Positions 9,816-23,299 of a stretch of 64,000 bases of DNA are shown here, in pieces (position 1 is the stretch's first letter; every line of letters starts with the position of its first letter). The notes beneath the pieces are model-generated. The model saw nothing but the letters and a program-made list of their open reading frames with translations, searched no databases and had not been told where the DNA came from. A program made the translations under genes and the position numbers. The stretch comes from Synanceia verrucosa (Eukaryota > Chordata > Actinopteri > Perciformes > Synanceiidae), in NCBI GenBank assembly GCA_029721515.1, contig CM056556.1:8184501-8248500 (forward strand), in the 5' to 3' direction.

Positions 9816-12800
9816 GTGAGCTACGATGAGAGGGGCGAGGAGTGTGTGTGGCTACTACGTTTGTGTGTGTGTCGCTGCTTTGATGAAGATGTCATTTGTG
9901 CAGTCATCTGTCAGTCTGCAGCACAGGGGGAAGCCCTGTTGTTTAGGTGGACACAGCACAGACCCATGTAGGCCTGCGTGTGAAATGGAGTGACGGGGAC
10001 CAGCCTGCACGGCACCCCCTGTTTGTTTATCACGATGCCGCTGGTCCGACGCCACAGCCTGGAGGGGGTGTGTCCGTGGAGCCGTCATGCCACCGCCTGT
10101 GGGCTTCTCCTTGTTTTGGTCGTGGGTCGTTAAAACATGCAGGCCTGCACCGGGGATGACATGCTTTTATCTGGTGTAGCTGCTGCTCAGTCACAGTCCA
10201 CACTACCTCAGTTAATGCAGTGAAATCACTCTGATGAAAGCCTAGTTAGTGTGGAGCCTGCTCTCATCTTGATCAACCCTGTGGACATGGTTTGCTTTAA
10301 CACACAGACACACACACACATATTTTGTTTATGAAATGTTCCTGAGTTCAGAAGAAGTGGAGATAATAATTGTGCTTCCAGTTTTGCTTTGAGGAGCTCA
10401 TGAGTGTTTTGTTATTGTCAGCCGGTGCTTGTGTTTTGTGTGATTATTGTAACCTCTGCAGCTCCAGGCTTGTTTGAATGTTTCTGAGCACAGCAGTGGA
10501 TTTATGGCAACAGGGTTGACTGAGTGACCTGCTTCTGTCAGCCGGCGTAACAGCAGACAGGGTGTCTGTAGGACTAGAACATTGGATTGAAGGAGCGGAG
10601 GAGATAGTTATCGTCACACCCTCTGAGGCTCAGTTTAAGTCCTTATAAGTGGCTAAAAGGGTGCTGCTTCCTCAGCCATGAAATGAGCATTACAGTGGCT
10701 TGTTTCTGGGACACGAGTAAAGCAAAAATCAAACCTTTTTTTTTTATTTTTGGATGTTGTTCACAGAGGATTTGTCTTCACGCTCTTCGCCTGACTGCCA
10801 GCTCTCAATCTCAGTGTTTCCATGAGTTGCGTCACTGTGATTGATTATTGAGTTAGAGCTGCTGACAGTGTAAGAGCGCCGTCCTGTGATGTGTGAGGGG
10901 TTAAATGCTAATGTGCACGTATCCCAGACAGGGCTATTCTCTCCCTCCCTTATCCATTTAAACATGAATCTATCTCTTTATTGAACTACCCACCTGGTCT
11001 TTGCGGAGAACGTCCTTGAGCACTCTGCTGTTTCTGCACAGCTTGTTGTTCCCTTCACTGTATATTTCTCTCTTTTGCTGTCATATTACCATTTGACTTC
11101 CATCCAGTGGACAGTGGAGTGTATTTATGGCAGTGTGCTTGCAGACAGTTGCTGACACACTCACGGCCCGCTGAGGAATCAGTCCAGTCACTCTGCTCTG
11201 AGGCCACACTCGGCCAAAAATCAGAGATGGATGTCCTGTCTGGGTACACAATCATGTCGGAGCACCCATGCGAACATGCACACACTTATACATTTTAAGA
11301 GACTATTTTCAGTCAGGTAGAAACCCCCCTTGTGTCCCTGAGGGAGTGTAGCAGCGACAGCGAGGCCTGATGGAGCTCCACCTCTGTGCCCTGACCTCCT
11401 CTCACACTGTTTCATCTGCACTCATCTCACACACACACACACACACACTCTGCTTTGTAAATATGGGGATATCGTACACCTACACTGGACCAAACCTGTT
11501 GTGTTTGGTCCAGTTTGGTTTATATATATATATATATATAAAATATAGAGTGTGCCATGAACACAGGTGGTGTTGTTTCACACATCCTTTGTTGGAAAGT
11601 TTTCTTACATGTCGTGACATGCAGGTGGGAGTTGTTGTGAGAGTCTATCAAGCCACCATCCAATAGGCATCTTTAGCTGTTTACACGACTGTTTAGGAGT
11701 TTAGAGTCACCTGACTGACTGTCCTTCATGCTTTTAGGTTGTAGAAAGACTTATTTACACAGCAGATATAGAGGGTTTATCTAGAAGGGTTAGCACTATT
11801 GGAGTTAGATCAGAAAGGATTGGTATTATTAAGTGTTGGAATTAGATCAAGCAATGTTGCCTCACAGCAAGAAGGTACCGGGTTCGATTCCTGGCCCGGG
11901 GCCTTTCTGACAGGGATTAAGTTAATTGGCTAATTTAAATTGTCCATAGTAAATGTGAGTGTGAGTGGTTGTCTGTCTCTATGTGTTGTCTGTCTCTAGC
12001 TGTGTTAGGGTGCCTTTCACCCTAACACAGCTGGGATAGGCTCCAGCCCCCCGCAACCCAATGAGGATAAGCGGTAGAACATGGATGGATGGAATTAGAT
12101 CAGAAAGTATTGGTATTGTTAAGTATTGGAATTAGATTAGCTCAACATACTATGGACTGGTAAGTCACAGTTAAGGTTCCCAAAATATTCAGAGCCCACT
12201 TGCACAGTTTAGGCTAAATAGTGATCAAGCAAGACCTTTACACTTCAAATAATAATAATAATAATAATTATAATACATTTTGTTCAGTGTTTCTAAAACC
12301 TGAAGGACACTACAAAATTCATAGATAAAAACAGACAGCTGCAAACAAATTCTCAATTCAAGGATGTTCACGGGTACAACATTGTGCTCTACCTGTCAAG
12401 TTTTAATCATTGAGTTATTTTTCTTTTGAGGCCAAAACTATTTGAAATATAAATAATTATTTTGGTGCCTGAATTATATTGTTTTCATATTTGTAAAAGT
12501 AGTCAGAAAAACATCATATAACACTCCAATTTTTTTTTATGGTTGTAGTTAAATCAATCAATTAATCAATCACTCAGTTTTTGTTTTGTAGAGAGATGAT
12601 TTAGACAGTAGAAATTCCAGGAAGGAATCGTCTCAAGAGGGCTGTTATTTCTTCTCCTGCTGTGTCTGTGTGTGTCTAACTGCTTCAAGAGTCTCAGTTC
12701 TCTGTCACGCAAATGGATGTGCTGTAAATAAATCTCAACAAATAGCAGTATAACAACAGAACAGCACCAACCCTCACCAGAAAATGAAAACAAAACACAA

Positions 12801-15800
12801 AGGACTTGTACATTTATGTAAGTAATACTCTGCAAGATTTACAACACATTTTCTGGAGCAGAGGTGTAAAAATGTAAAATGAACATGGGCTGAATTTTTT
12901 TAGCTGCTTCAGTTTCAGGGTCTCTTGCTGTGACTTTTTGACAGAAGAGAGACATTGTTATTAGAAGCACCTGTGCTTTTCATGTTGTGACAATTCAAAA
13001 TGTCTGCTGTGAAGAAGACCCACTGCCATAATTTCTGATTCAGCAGTTTACCTTACAGGTATGCTCTGTTGAAAGCATTGCTGAGCATATTTCCAAATAC
13101 TTTTGTAGTTACAAATATACATAGTTATAGGTTTGGCAAATGAGTTAGTGGTTGTTTCAATCTGATAAACATCTCTTGTCCGTGTTCATCTCTGCATCAG
13201 CACCAAGCAGGAGTAAAGTGCGAACGGCTGCTCGGCTCAGAGAGGCAGATTTCTAAAAGTGCCATGAAGATCAGAACCATTGGGAGGTGTTATAACAGTA
13301 CAGAGAGACGTGTGAATGAGAGCGTGTCTGGAAGTGAGAAAGAGAGGTGGATTTTTAAAAGAAGAGTATGGTGAAGGTGTGAGAATACACATTCTGGAAA
13401 AAAGAAACAGAAAAAAACTCCTTGTGGTTTTTATCGGATCATCTTTTAAAAACAAATGTTGTGTTTCTATAATTATCTCATGCAATATTTGTGCCAACTT
13501 GTCAAAATGACTAATGCACAATAGATAAAATATTACAGTGATAGTCTTCTGTTTGTCTTTCCTTTTTCCCCCATGAAGCAAAATTGCTACAAATTTCAGA
13601 TTTATTTTATCCTGTTTATTCAGTAACACTATTTATTAAAATTAAATATTTATCCACCTATAAATAACCCAGCTCTCTGTTGAGTTGCCTTTAATTGACA
13701 TTAATCTTGTGTCATAAATAGCTATGATATAAATAATATTAATGTCAGCTATTTTTAGCCTTGTATTTTTTTCATTCAGAATAAATTAGAGCCGTCATCC
13801 CAGGCTGAATCCACAACAAATGTTGCTCTGATTTAAATAATAATGAAAAGAAAATCAAACATGCATTTTTCCTTGATTTTACTGAGCTGTAGGTAAGAAG
13901 TACAGACTTAAAGCCTGAAACATGTCACTGTTTGCTCATGTTGCCTGTTTGAAATGTGAGTTTCTTCTTTCAGAGGAGTGTGGAGGAGAGTGACCCCAGG
14001 ATGTTTCATCCACTTGGGTTTATGAGAACAATAGGCAGTGCCTTCTGAGGAAAAACAACATGAATTCAAAATGTTAACATGCCCTTTAAGATCAAAAGTG
14101 GAGCACAGTCGGCCCCTGTCACACTGTGCAGCAGCTCTGGTCCATAGCTACAGGGAAGGCTAGGCTGAGGAGCTCTCTACTCTCTAATGACCCTGTAACT
14201 CAGCAGATTAATATTAAGTATTAAATAATAAGTACTAAATTACTTCCTGTCTGTCCCATTGACTACGGATAGTCAAGGTTCCAGTAGTTACTTTGTCACA
14301 CCTGTCTGGTTTGTGATACTCATACAGAAATGATAACGGTGACAGATTTACACACTTGATAATATTATTTTATGAAACAACAGGTCCTTGATTCCAGGCA
14401 GAAGAAAACAAAGACGGGTCTCATTTCCAGCTGATGACCATCAAGGCTGCAGGCTGATATTATGTCTGTTACTAGCAGATCTTATTAGCTAATATGAATG
14501 CTAAAACCCTGTGAGTTGACAGAGAGCTCCATTTGACTTTTTAACGTTTCCAAAAGACTCTTTTAAAAATGAGAACAGTGTAAAAAGGTCTCATGGTGGC
14601 TGCATATAATACAATAATAATACATTATAACGCTAGACTTGCAAATTATTACAAAACAAACTTAACACACTAAACATATTTGGACAAAGAACACAGTGGT
14701 CTGATTTATGCTTTAATATTTTCAAACTTCACTTAACAGCAATGGAGGAGGAATAATTGATGAGTTTGGCAAATGTAACACTGTCTAATGCAGATGGACG
14801 CTGTTGGAGCCAAAGCAGAATAAAAGCATATTTATTCTAAACTCTATATATTATATTGATATTTATCTTTTCTGTAACTCCACAAAATAATGCAGTTAGC
14901 TCATAGCAAGGCCTGTATTTTTGGAACAAGGTTAATACTGTGTAGCGGACCTTGTTAGTCGCACAAACTAACATTTTCAGTTGTCATTGCTTTTAATTTG
15001 ATAATTTTTCGCTTTTCATTGTGGTTTTGGAAAAGCTAAAAAAGGACACCATCCTCCAAACTCCTGATGTGCTGAATAGCTTATTGGATGCACAAGGCTT
15101 CATCGTGCATAAATCCAGAGCTTGACAAGCCTTTTGTGCCTGGTTACGGTTGTTAAGCTACGATAATCACTAGTCGTAGGAGGAATTTACCTCGTCGTAT
15201 ATGTGAGCGCCGATCTCAGATTCACTGTCCACTCAGCATGAAGTAATTGGTGTATAATTAGCCTTTTAATGTCTCTAGAATGTAGACTTTGAGAATTGTT
15301 TGTGGCTGTCAAGTTTTCTGACTCGTCTGTCCGAATCCTGCCAGTCCTCTTGATGTGGCGACAGTATGGAGGGACAGATGGAGCAGAGGGAGGGAAGGCG
15401 ACCTTATTCTCCTCTCGTGTCGCTTTGTTGATGAGAAGCTTGAATAATCAGTGCATAACATCCTGTCTGCTCTGTTGGTATTAATAACTCACCAAGAGAT
15501 GAGTTCTGTCAGAAGCAGAGGATGATTTTATTGAGGCTAGAAGCTGCTGGAGCTTGGCTCACAGAGGATCAAACTCAAGCTGAGTCGGCCAATGACCAAA
15601 TATCTAACTGGTCCAGTTAAGTGAATTAGGTCAATATAATTCTCCTCACTCACTGCATGGGACGATCTGGGATGCGCATGTGTTTGTAAAAAGTAGATAG
15701 TGTTTGTGTGTATAATACATTACATAAAGGACAGAACATTTTTGATATCCCCCAGTTGTAACAGGATCAGTGTTTCTGGTACATTCAGAAATAGCAGGCT

Positions 15801-18800
15801 GTGATTGGTTACAATATCCTGTGATCACGAACCTCAGGAGGAGATTTTGGCATCAACAAACATTTTTGTCATTTTCATAAGGAAAAGAGTCAGGTGGTTT
15901 AAGGGGGTTTCACCATGACCATCACCATGGCGATGACATCAGGATGCAGTGAGTGTGAGTATTTCACACAAGTAAGATGTTGCCATGAAAAGCAGCTAAT
16001 CTGGCTGAGATGATAAAACACCATATTCTAATGATTATTCATGATGTGTGTGTGTGACCCTAACCCATTATGGTTATTGTTGTTAACAACAGGAAATGAT
16101 TAGGTTGTTGATGTCTCTATATGTGACATTTCAGAGAAGACGAATTACATGATCAGAGATAAGTGGGCAGACAGAAGTCTTTCAAAAATAATTGGTCAGG
16201 ACAAAAAAAAAAACTTAAAATTCTATGTCTACACCTTTGCTTTTGATTTAAATGAACTCTTACTAAAATCTTTTGGCTATAGTTGTTTTTGGCAGCTAAA
16301 TTTTGGCACTGTGTGAAGTATATCTATACACTGATCAGGCATAACATTATGATCACCTGCCTAATATTGTGTTGGTTCCCCTTTTGCTACCAGAACAGCC
16401 CTGACCTCTGACCCCTGAAGGTGTGCTGTGGTATCTCATCTGACACCTATCTATTAGAACCAGCATTAGATTAGACCACCAGGACCAGCCTTCATCCCCC
16501 CCCACCTGCCTCAATGATCTTTGTCCTCTCAGGACCCTGTCTCTGGTTCACCGCTGGTCCTTCCCTGGACCACTTTAGATAGATCCTGACCACTGCAGAC
16601 CAGGAACACCCTACCAGAGCTGCAGTTCTGGAGATCCTCTGACCCAGTCCTCTAGACATCACTCTTTGGTTCTTGTCAAACTCTCAAATCCTGGCATTTT
16701 CCAGGATTTGTTTGTATTCACATTTGATGGCACATTGTCATGATGTCAGTGATAGTTGTCAGGGAGGTCATGTAAATTCAGCTTCTGCTCAGTAAAAGAG
16801 TTATACATATGTTTGACTGCCTCAGTTCATGCCCTGCTTGTGGTTTTGTACTTTTATTGATCATTTTAGTTTAGAGACAATGCACTCTGCTACCACAACC
16901 ACTGGTAAGTGCTATAATCTGCTGATGTTACTGGGTGGATCAGCAGCACCTCAGTGACTCATAGTATAGCAAATAACAGTGGTGGAGGAAGTATTCGGAT
17001 CCTTTACTCAAGTGAAATCAAACCACTCAACTGCAAAGTAAATATATCTCTGAAATTCATGTAATGGAGTGTAAAGTGTCATATTTCTCTCTGAATTGTA
17101 GTGAATTGGTACAGCATAAAGTGGTATGAAATGGAAGCAGTGAAATAAAAAACAAGTACCTCAAATTTGTACGTTAGTAGTCTGAGAGACACAACCATGT
17201 CGCACCTCTGGAGATGGAGGAAGCAGGGACATCTGGCCTGTCACTACTGCGGCATCAATGCGATCAGAAAGTTATTCAGTCTCTATATGTGTGGGATATT
17301 CACAGTACAAGGCATAATGCATGCCTCTAAACTAGTATGTAATGTGTGTTAACAGGGAGCCAGGTCTGTGCTAAAACAAAAGTTCCCCCTCCCAGTTTCA
17401 CAGAATCAGATCATAGTCAGGCATGGTGGGGCAGGAGGCAGTGGATGCTTTTCTTTCACTGACATACTGTAGATTAGCCAGCAGCGCTAATCTGATAGCT
17501 TCAGATCTGAATGAGAAGGATTATAACAGCTGGCGTCAGGAGGCGCTCCAGCTGCAGAACTGACAGTGGTGGATGGCTACCAACAATGCCCTGTGACTCT
17601 CTAAAGACGCTCGCCTTCATTCCTGGGCTGAATGACTTGGATTGAAGCCAACTCATATACACAGTATTATACTGGATAAACTGAATGCACAAAACATAAG
17701 GGATGTTGTCATGGTATTGAGTTAAAGCCCTTTATATACATAACACCTCAACTGTCTCAGAATCCTCTAATCCATCTGCTTCTTTATTATCCATATGTTA
17801 ACCGTGGTGTTTGTCTTTGTTTTTTTTGGGAAAATTAAGATAATTCACTTCTATTTCCCTGTGTGCTATGGTGGTAGATATGAAGCAAAATTGCACTGAT
17901 GACATGTTCAGTGCAGCTCTTACTGGCAGAGATCTCAGTTTAAGTGCCTCATTTGCGTTCAGTGTCATTTCATCACTGTAGGTGATGCTTTGCACCAGTA
18001 GAGGACAGTAGCTGTCTAATCAGTTAGTGCTCAGTGCACCTTCCCTCACTGTTCCCTGTCACTTGCCGTACTCGCTGTTTAGCTTCCCAGTATTTTAAAT
18101 CAGTATGGTGCAGGTCTAAACCTGTAGCTATCATTGTTTCATGTCACAGCTGAATTGCTCTGTCACAAGGAGACTGATGATTATAACCAGAGCATCTCTT
18201 CTGACTTCAGCTTGTCAGCCCCCGCCCTAAAATAATGGCGGTAAATACAGTTTTGTTACTGAACTTCCTGTGACCATCTCTTCTCTTAAAAATAAGCTCC
18301 AATGACAATGGTCCACATTGCTCACAAAAACTGTGTACTGTGGGCAGAAAATGGCTGAAAAAAACCAATGGTGTCCCCGTTCAAATTTACATGTATGTCA
18401 CTAACTGCTAAGTACCAAAGTAATTGATCAACGCAAAACACACTGAATTCAGATATGTTATTAAAATATGTAGCTGTGCTTCATTTTTAGTGTTGGCATC
18501 AGGGCTTTGTTAGTGGTGTCAGATCCATGCATACATTTTGTTGTTATTTATTTCTTGGCATCTTTTATTTGAAGCAGTATGTATCACCATGGTCAGAATG
18601 AATTGGATCGGAGCTAAATGTCTGCTTTTTGAAGATCTTACCTGTAGATTTCCACCTGACGTGTAATCAGTAATGGCCACTTCTCGTTCCTGTTGTTCAT
18701 TTTAAGTAATAAAGAAAAGAAAAAGCGGTAAAGTTGAGCTGAATTCAATTAATTTTGGTTTGGATTTAGCAGCATGAAAGTCTCCTGTAGTGACACAGCC

Positions 18801-21800
18801 AGGCTTGATTAGACTATCAGACCATAGCAGACAAATTGGAGAGGAGAATCATTATGATGCTCAGAGGGCGGCCTTCTCTCAGCTTGCCACGGTTATTAAT
18901 TTTCTGTATTGACCAGGGACACACCCCTGCTGGTATTAACCCCTTATTGACCACTGCACCCCCAAACCAATGGGTTTCTTAATACTCTCTGTTGCCCCTT
19001 CATATCTGTCTTGATTTTCTCCCCATTATTGCTATTCACTGCTATAGAAAGGAAGATGAAGTGTTTGAGCCCACACATCCTTTGCCCTCCTTCCAGAGTT
19101 TTATCCTCCACCCTCTCTCCTCTTTCTGAACCTCTCAGCTTCATTTCTCATTGAGATGCATCCTGCTTGTTGTGTGACGAGCACAGCTTGAACCAGGGGA
19201 GTGCAATCAGAGGTGAAAAACATCTCCATACAGCCACATTTAAGACAGGAGCCACCTCATACACAAAACGCGTACTTCCTCGTGACCATATTTATCTCAT
19301 CAGCAAATATGTGCGAGGAAAGGAAAGGAGGTGAGGAATTCATTTGCTGTGGGAGGAAGAGGACAGCATGAAGAATATTATGGTTGGCAATTCCTATTAC
19401 CTCCCTCTATTCATTTTAAAGTCTCATTTATAATGTGGGCTTGTTTCTCTTTATAGTGACTCAGAGCTTGTAAATGTGTCTGGCCTTGATTATGGTGCTG
19501 TGGAGAAAGACATGCAGAAACAGCATCATTAAGACTAGTCTGAGGATAAGGGGGATCAATATTAAGACCTTTAGGAGAGAAGCTCTGTCATTTACTATTA
19601 ATAATGGGCCCTGCTGCCTGCTGTAATAATATCATTAGAGTATGGAAACTGATACTTCATGCACAGCTAAGTGGCTTTCACATTATGTAGAAACTATCAG
19701 TAGATATATAGTATAATACATGCACACACTATCTCTCTCTTTCTGAGGCCAAATCAAACTACCTGTGCCTAATTGGGACTGTAAAACAAGAAAAAATACA
19801 CTAGGCCAGGTCGGGGTAGCCTTAAGAGAACCACTGGAGAGGAGACAAAGGAGGGAGAGAGAGGACAAATGAATGGGTAGAGAGCAATGGAGAGAGAAAT
19901 TAGAAAAACAAGTTTTTAGAGAAGACACAAAGAATACATCCAGGTCTAAGGAAATCAATTTAAGATAAGATGAGACAAGACTTTGTTCACCCAGAGAAGT
20001 TGTTTTGTGCTCAGGTTGCTCAATAGACATGAAAATATGCATACTATACCAAAATAAAAAGACACACAAAGTAGAGGAAATAGTATAAGTAAAAATAAGT
20101 TTAAGTTTAAAAGTTTAAAATAATTTTAAAACAGACTAGAAGGAGCCATTGAACTGTATAATACTGTAAATGTTGTACATGGTTGGGTTCATGCTATATA
20201 GGTGTAAGTTTTGTGTTCATATTTCTGGCTTTTTTTCTCTTTTGAGAGTTAGGTGTGACAAACCAAAAACTATGTTAAATAAATTTATTTAGAATTGATT
20301 ATTCCAGGATATTCTGCAAAGTAGAAAATCTACTAATCTGTCATTTGTTTAGTATACCAGAATATTTTGGGTGGATTTTCAACATTAGCCTATTTAAACT
20401 GTGCAAACGATTCATTTCAGGGTAAAAATGAGCTTTGAGCTTTTAATGTGAAGGAAAGGATGTTCTTAATAGTGTAACCTATTTTTATGGAGCTGCCTCA
20501 GAAAGGCTCTTTGTGAATTTGTGTTTCTACTGTAGGGAGTGACTGAATTGGTGATGATGTATATTTTATTTATTTTTTTACATCCGATAAGTTTAGGCAC
20601 ACACAAAACCCTTCATAACAAAAGTCTTAATTTTCTTTTTGTGACTGGCTGTATGACCTGTACTCATAGACTGTATGTACTGTAGCCAAACAGGGGAGCA
20701 CCGAGATGACTCGGCTCGACTTGACGCCTTGTGGAGCCGTCATGTCTTCATTATTGATTTTCTGTTACAAAACACAACAGAAAGCTCGGATAATGCAGCA
20801 ATTAATGATGGGAGAGTGTCATCTATTACTGTGGAAAGTGGTAACAAGGTACGTTGAGTTAATTTTAACATGTTTTTATTCATTTGTCTGTGCTTTAAAG
20901 TTATCCTCTATCTGTGACTTTTAGCCAAACTATGTTACGAACTTTACGTTGACAGTTTGTGTATAACATAGTTAGCTAGCCTAGCTAGCTAGAGAGATTA
21001 GCTAGCTAGCCTAGCAAGCTATTTAGCTAAGTAGTTTACGTGGGATTCCAGTTTGACCAATGGTAGCTAACTAGCTAGCTAGCGAGCTATTTAGCTAATT
21101 AGTGTATGTCGTGTATGACATTTGACTTGTTATAGCAGGTACCTGTAATTATCGTAATTCAGTAGTAGCAATTAATAAAGTTATAAGTTACACAACTGCA
21201 GTTTCACTCCACATTTTGCCTCCACGTCATTTGTAAAAATCAGGAGGAGTAGGAAAAGAAAACCTGGCTTGAGTTTGAGGTGTATGATAACAGTGGATGG
21301 TAGTTTAACCTGGTGGTATTTGCTTACAAAAGGGTATAAAGGAGGTGAGAGGTACAGATCATTTTAACATGGCATTACAGGGTAAACACAGGTGTAATTA
21401 AAAAAAATGAATTGTGGACATTGCACGATACTGGGGTCCACAAACAGGGATGTAAATGTTGTTAATTACACTTGTTTACCTTGCAATAATGTCAAATTGG
21501 CTGCTGTGTAAATGGCATATTACCTATGATGTCCAAAAGCTTGAATAGCATTTTAATGAGAAAGCAGGCAAAGCATAGTCCTCTTGTCTGTGTTCCAGAG
21601 TTGATCCGCTGACTCTCCCTGTGCAGTTTTGTACTTCTCTGTAGCCTGTGTGACCTCTTGTGGGAGTGCAGGCAAGCTATCGATCACCCAGTCCATCTTG
21701 GCATTTTGTTATCCATGACAACCACTTGGTACAGTACCACTTCACTTTAGCTTTCCAGAAGCCCCCGTCCCTCAGTTTAAATCTTGGCCTTTATCCAGCA

Positions 21801-22062
21801 AGGCATTGCTTTGTGGCTTGGATTTGATCAGGTGTTTGTGGTACTTTTGTGGTATTGTCAGGAGTATCTGTGCTGTGTGTTAAAAGTGAGAACAGGGATT
21901 GTGTGCACTAAAGTGGAAAGTCAAGCCAAATTTGACAGGATGATGCACTGTCCTCTCATTTTTTTTCTGTCATCTGATTTCCTGGGTATTAGTTTTTGCT
22001 TGCATGTATGTGAACATGTGGCCTTGTGTGTGTGTGTGTGTGCGTGTGTGCGTGAGCGCGCA

Positions 22063-22101
<39 letters not shown>

Positions 22102-23236
22102 CAAGACTTTTCCAGAAGCATGGCTGCAGAGTTTTTTGCACTTAAAGAGATGAGCATTTCAACTTTGTACAGAGAAACTTTAAGAATTAATGTGGCATGA
22201 CTGTGCTTCCCTCCTCTCCCAGCCTCTTGGGAGAGTGGGCATGTCAGGCCTATTTATGCTTTTCCAAATCAAACAAAATGGTTCCTGTTAGTTTCTACAT
22301 CTATCTGCTCCTCCCCAAGCCTTATGTTAGTGTACATATCAACAGTGCAACACATCCATCCCTGCTGTGTTAGAAGAGAAGAGTGCTCAGGAATATGGCA
22401 TTTTGTTTCGGTTTATCAGTTATATCTAATGTTGTGGTGCTCCTGCTACAGTGAGGCTAAAAGCATCTAGTCAGTCAAATTGTTTGTTCATTATTTTTTT
22501 ACGCAAAAATTTTAAATTTTTAGCTTTTCAGATATGAAGACTTGTGTTTTTGTTTTCTAAACAAGACACCACTAATAACATATAAGAAAAAAATGATAAA
22601 AACAGTGGATCAAAACCATTTAAAGTCAAATGGAAACCTGAAAACAGTGCACACAATAAAAGCTGTGCATGTTTTACATGTAAGTATTACAATTATTCAC
22701 CATCTCTATGTCTAATGACATGAAAGATAAATCACAGCAAGAAAAATATTGGCAATATGGTGGTACAATAGAAAAAAACAGCAGAGATATATGTATGGCA
22801 GGTGAAGCTCTAATCAGTCCTGAGTTTCTGTTGGTTTTGATTAAAGGATATCTGCTCTCTTATCTATCTTAGGGCGTAGCTTGAACACTGGTTAGCTTGG
22901 TCTTGGTGCAGATGCTATTTTTGAGGAAGACAGCCAGTCAAGATAAGTGACAGGTGTTGGAGTGTGATCTTGACCTGTCGTGGGCATTGAGGGCAGGATT
23001 AACCATTTACTTAGGCCCATCTACCTCAGGAGAAATGTCGTATTATTATCCATGTATGTTCTTCCACTGAAGGTTCTTTCATTCACAAAGATAGAAAGAT
23101 GAACAACAACCTGTGAAGGTGTATCCTTCACACAAATGCCCATGCAGCACCTGCTGGAAGACATCATCAGAATTAAAAGGTATACCTAAGTTAAACAAAT
23201 ATATATAGTTGTTTAACTTAGGTATACCTTTTAATT

Positions 23237-23299
<63 letters not shown>

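Noticed and set aside
22021..22157. Open frames rich in Cys/Val or His/Thr
   Set aside because: They are translations of a GT microsatellite.
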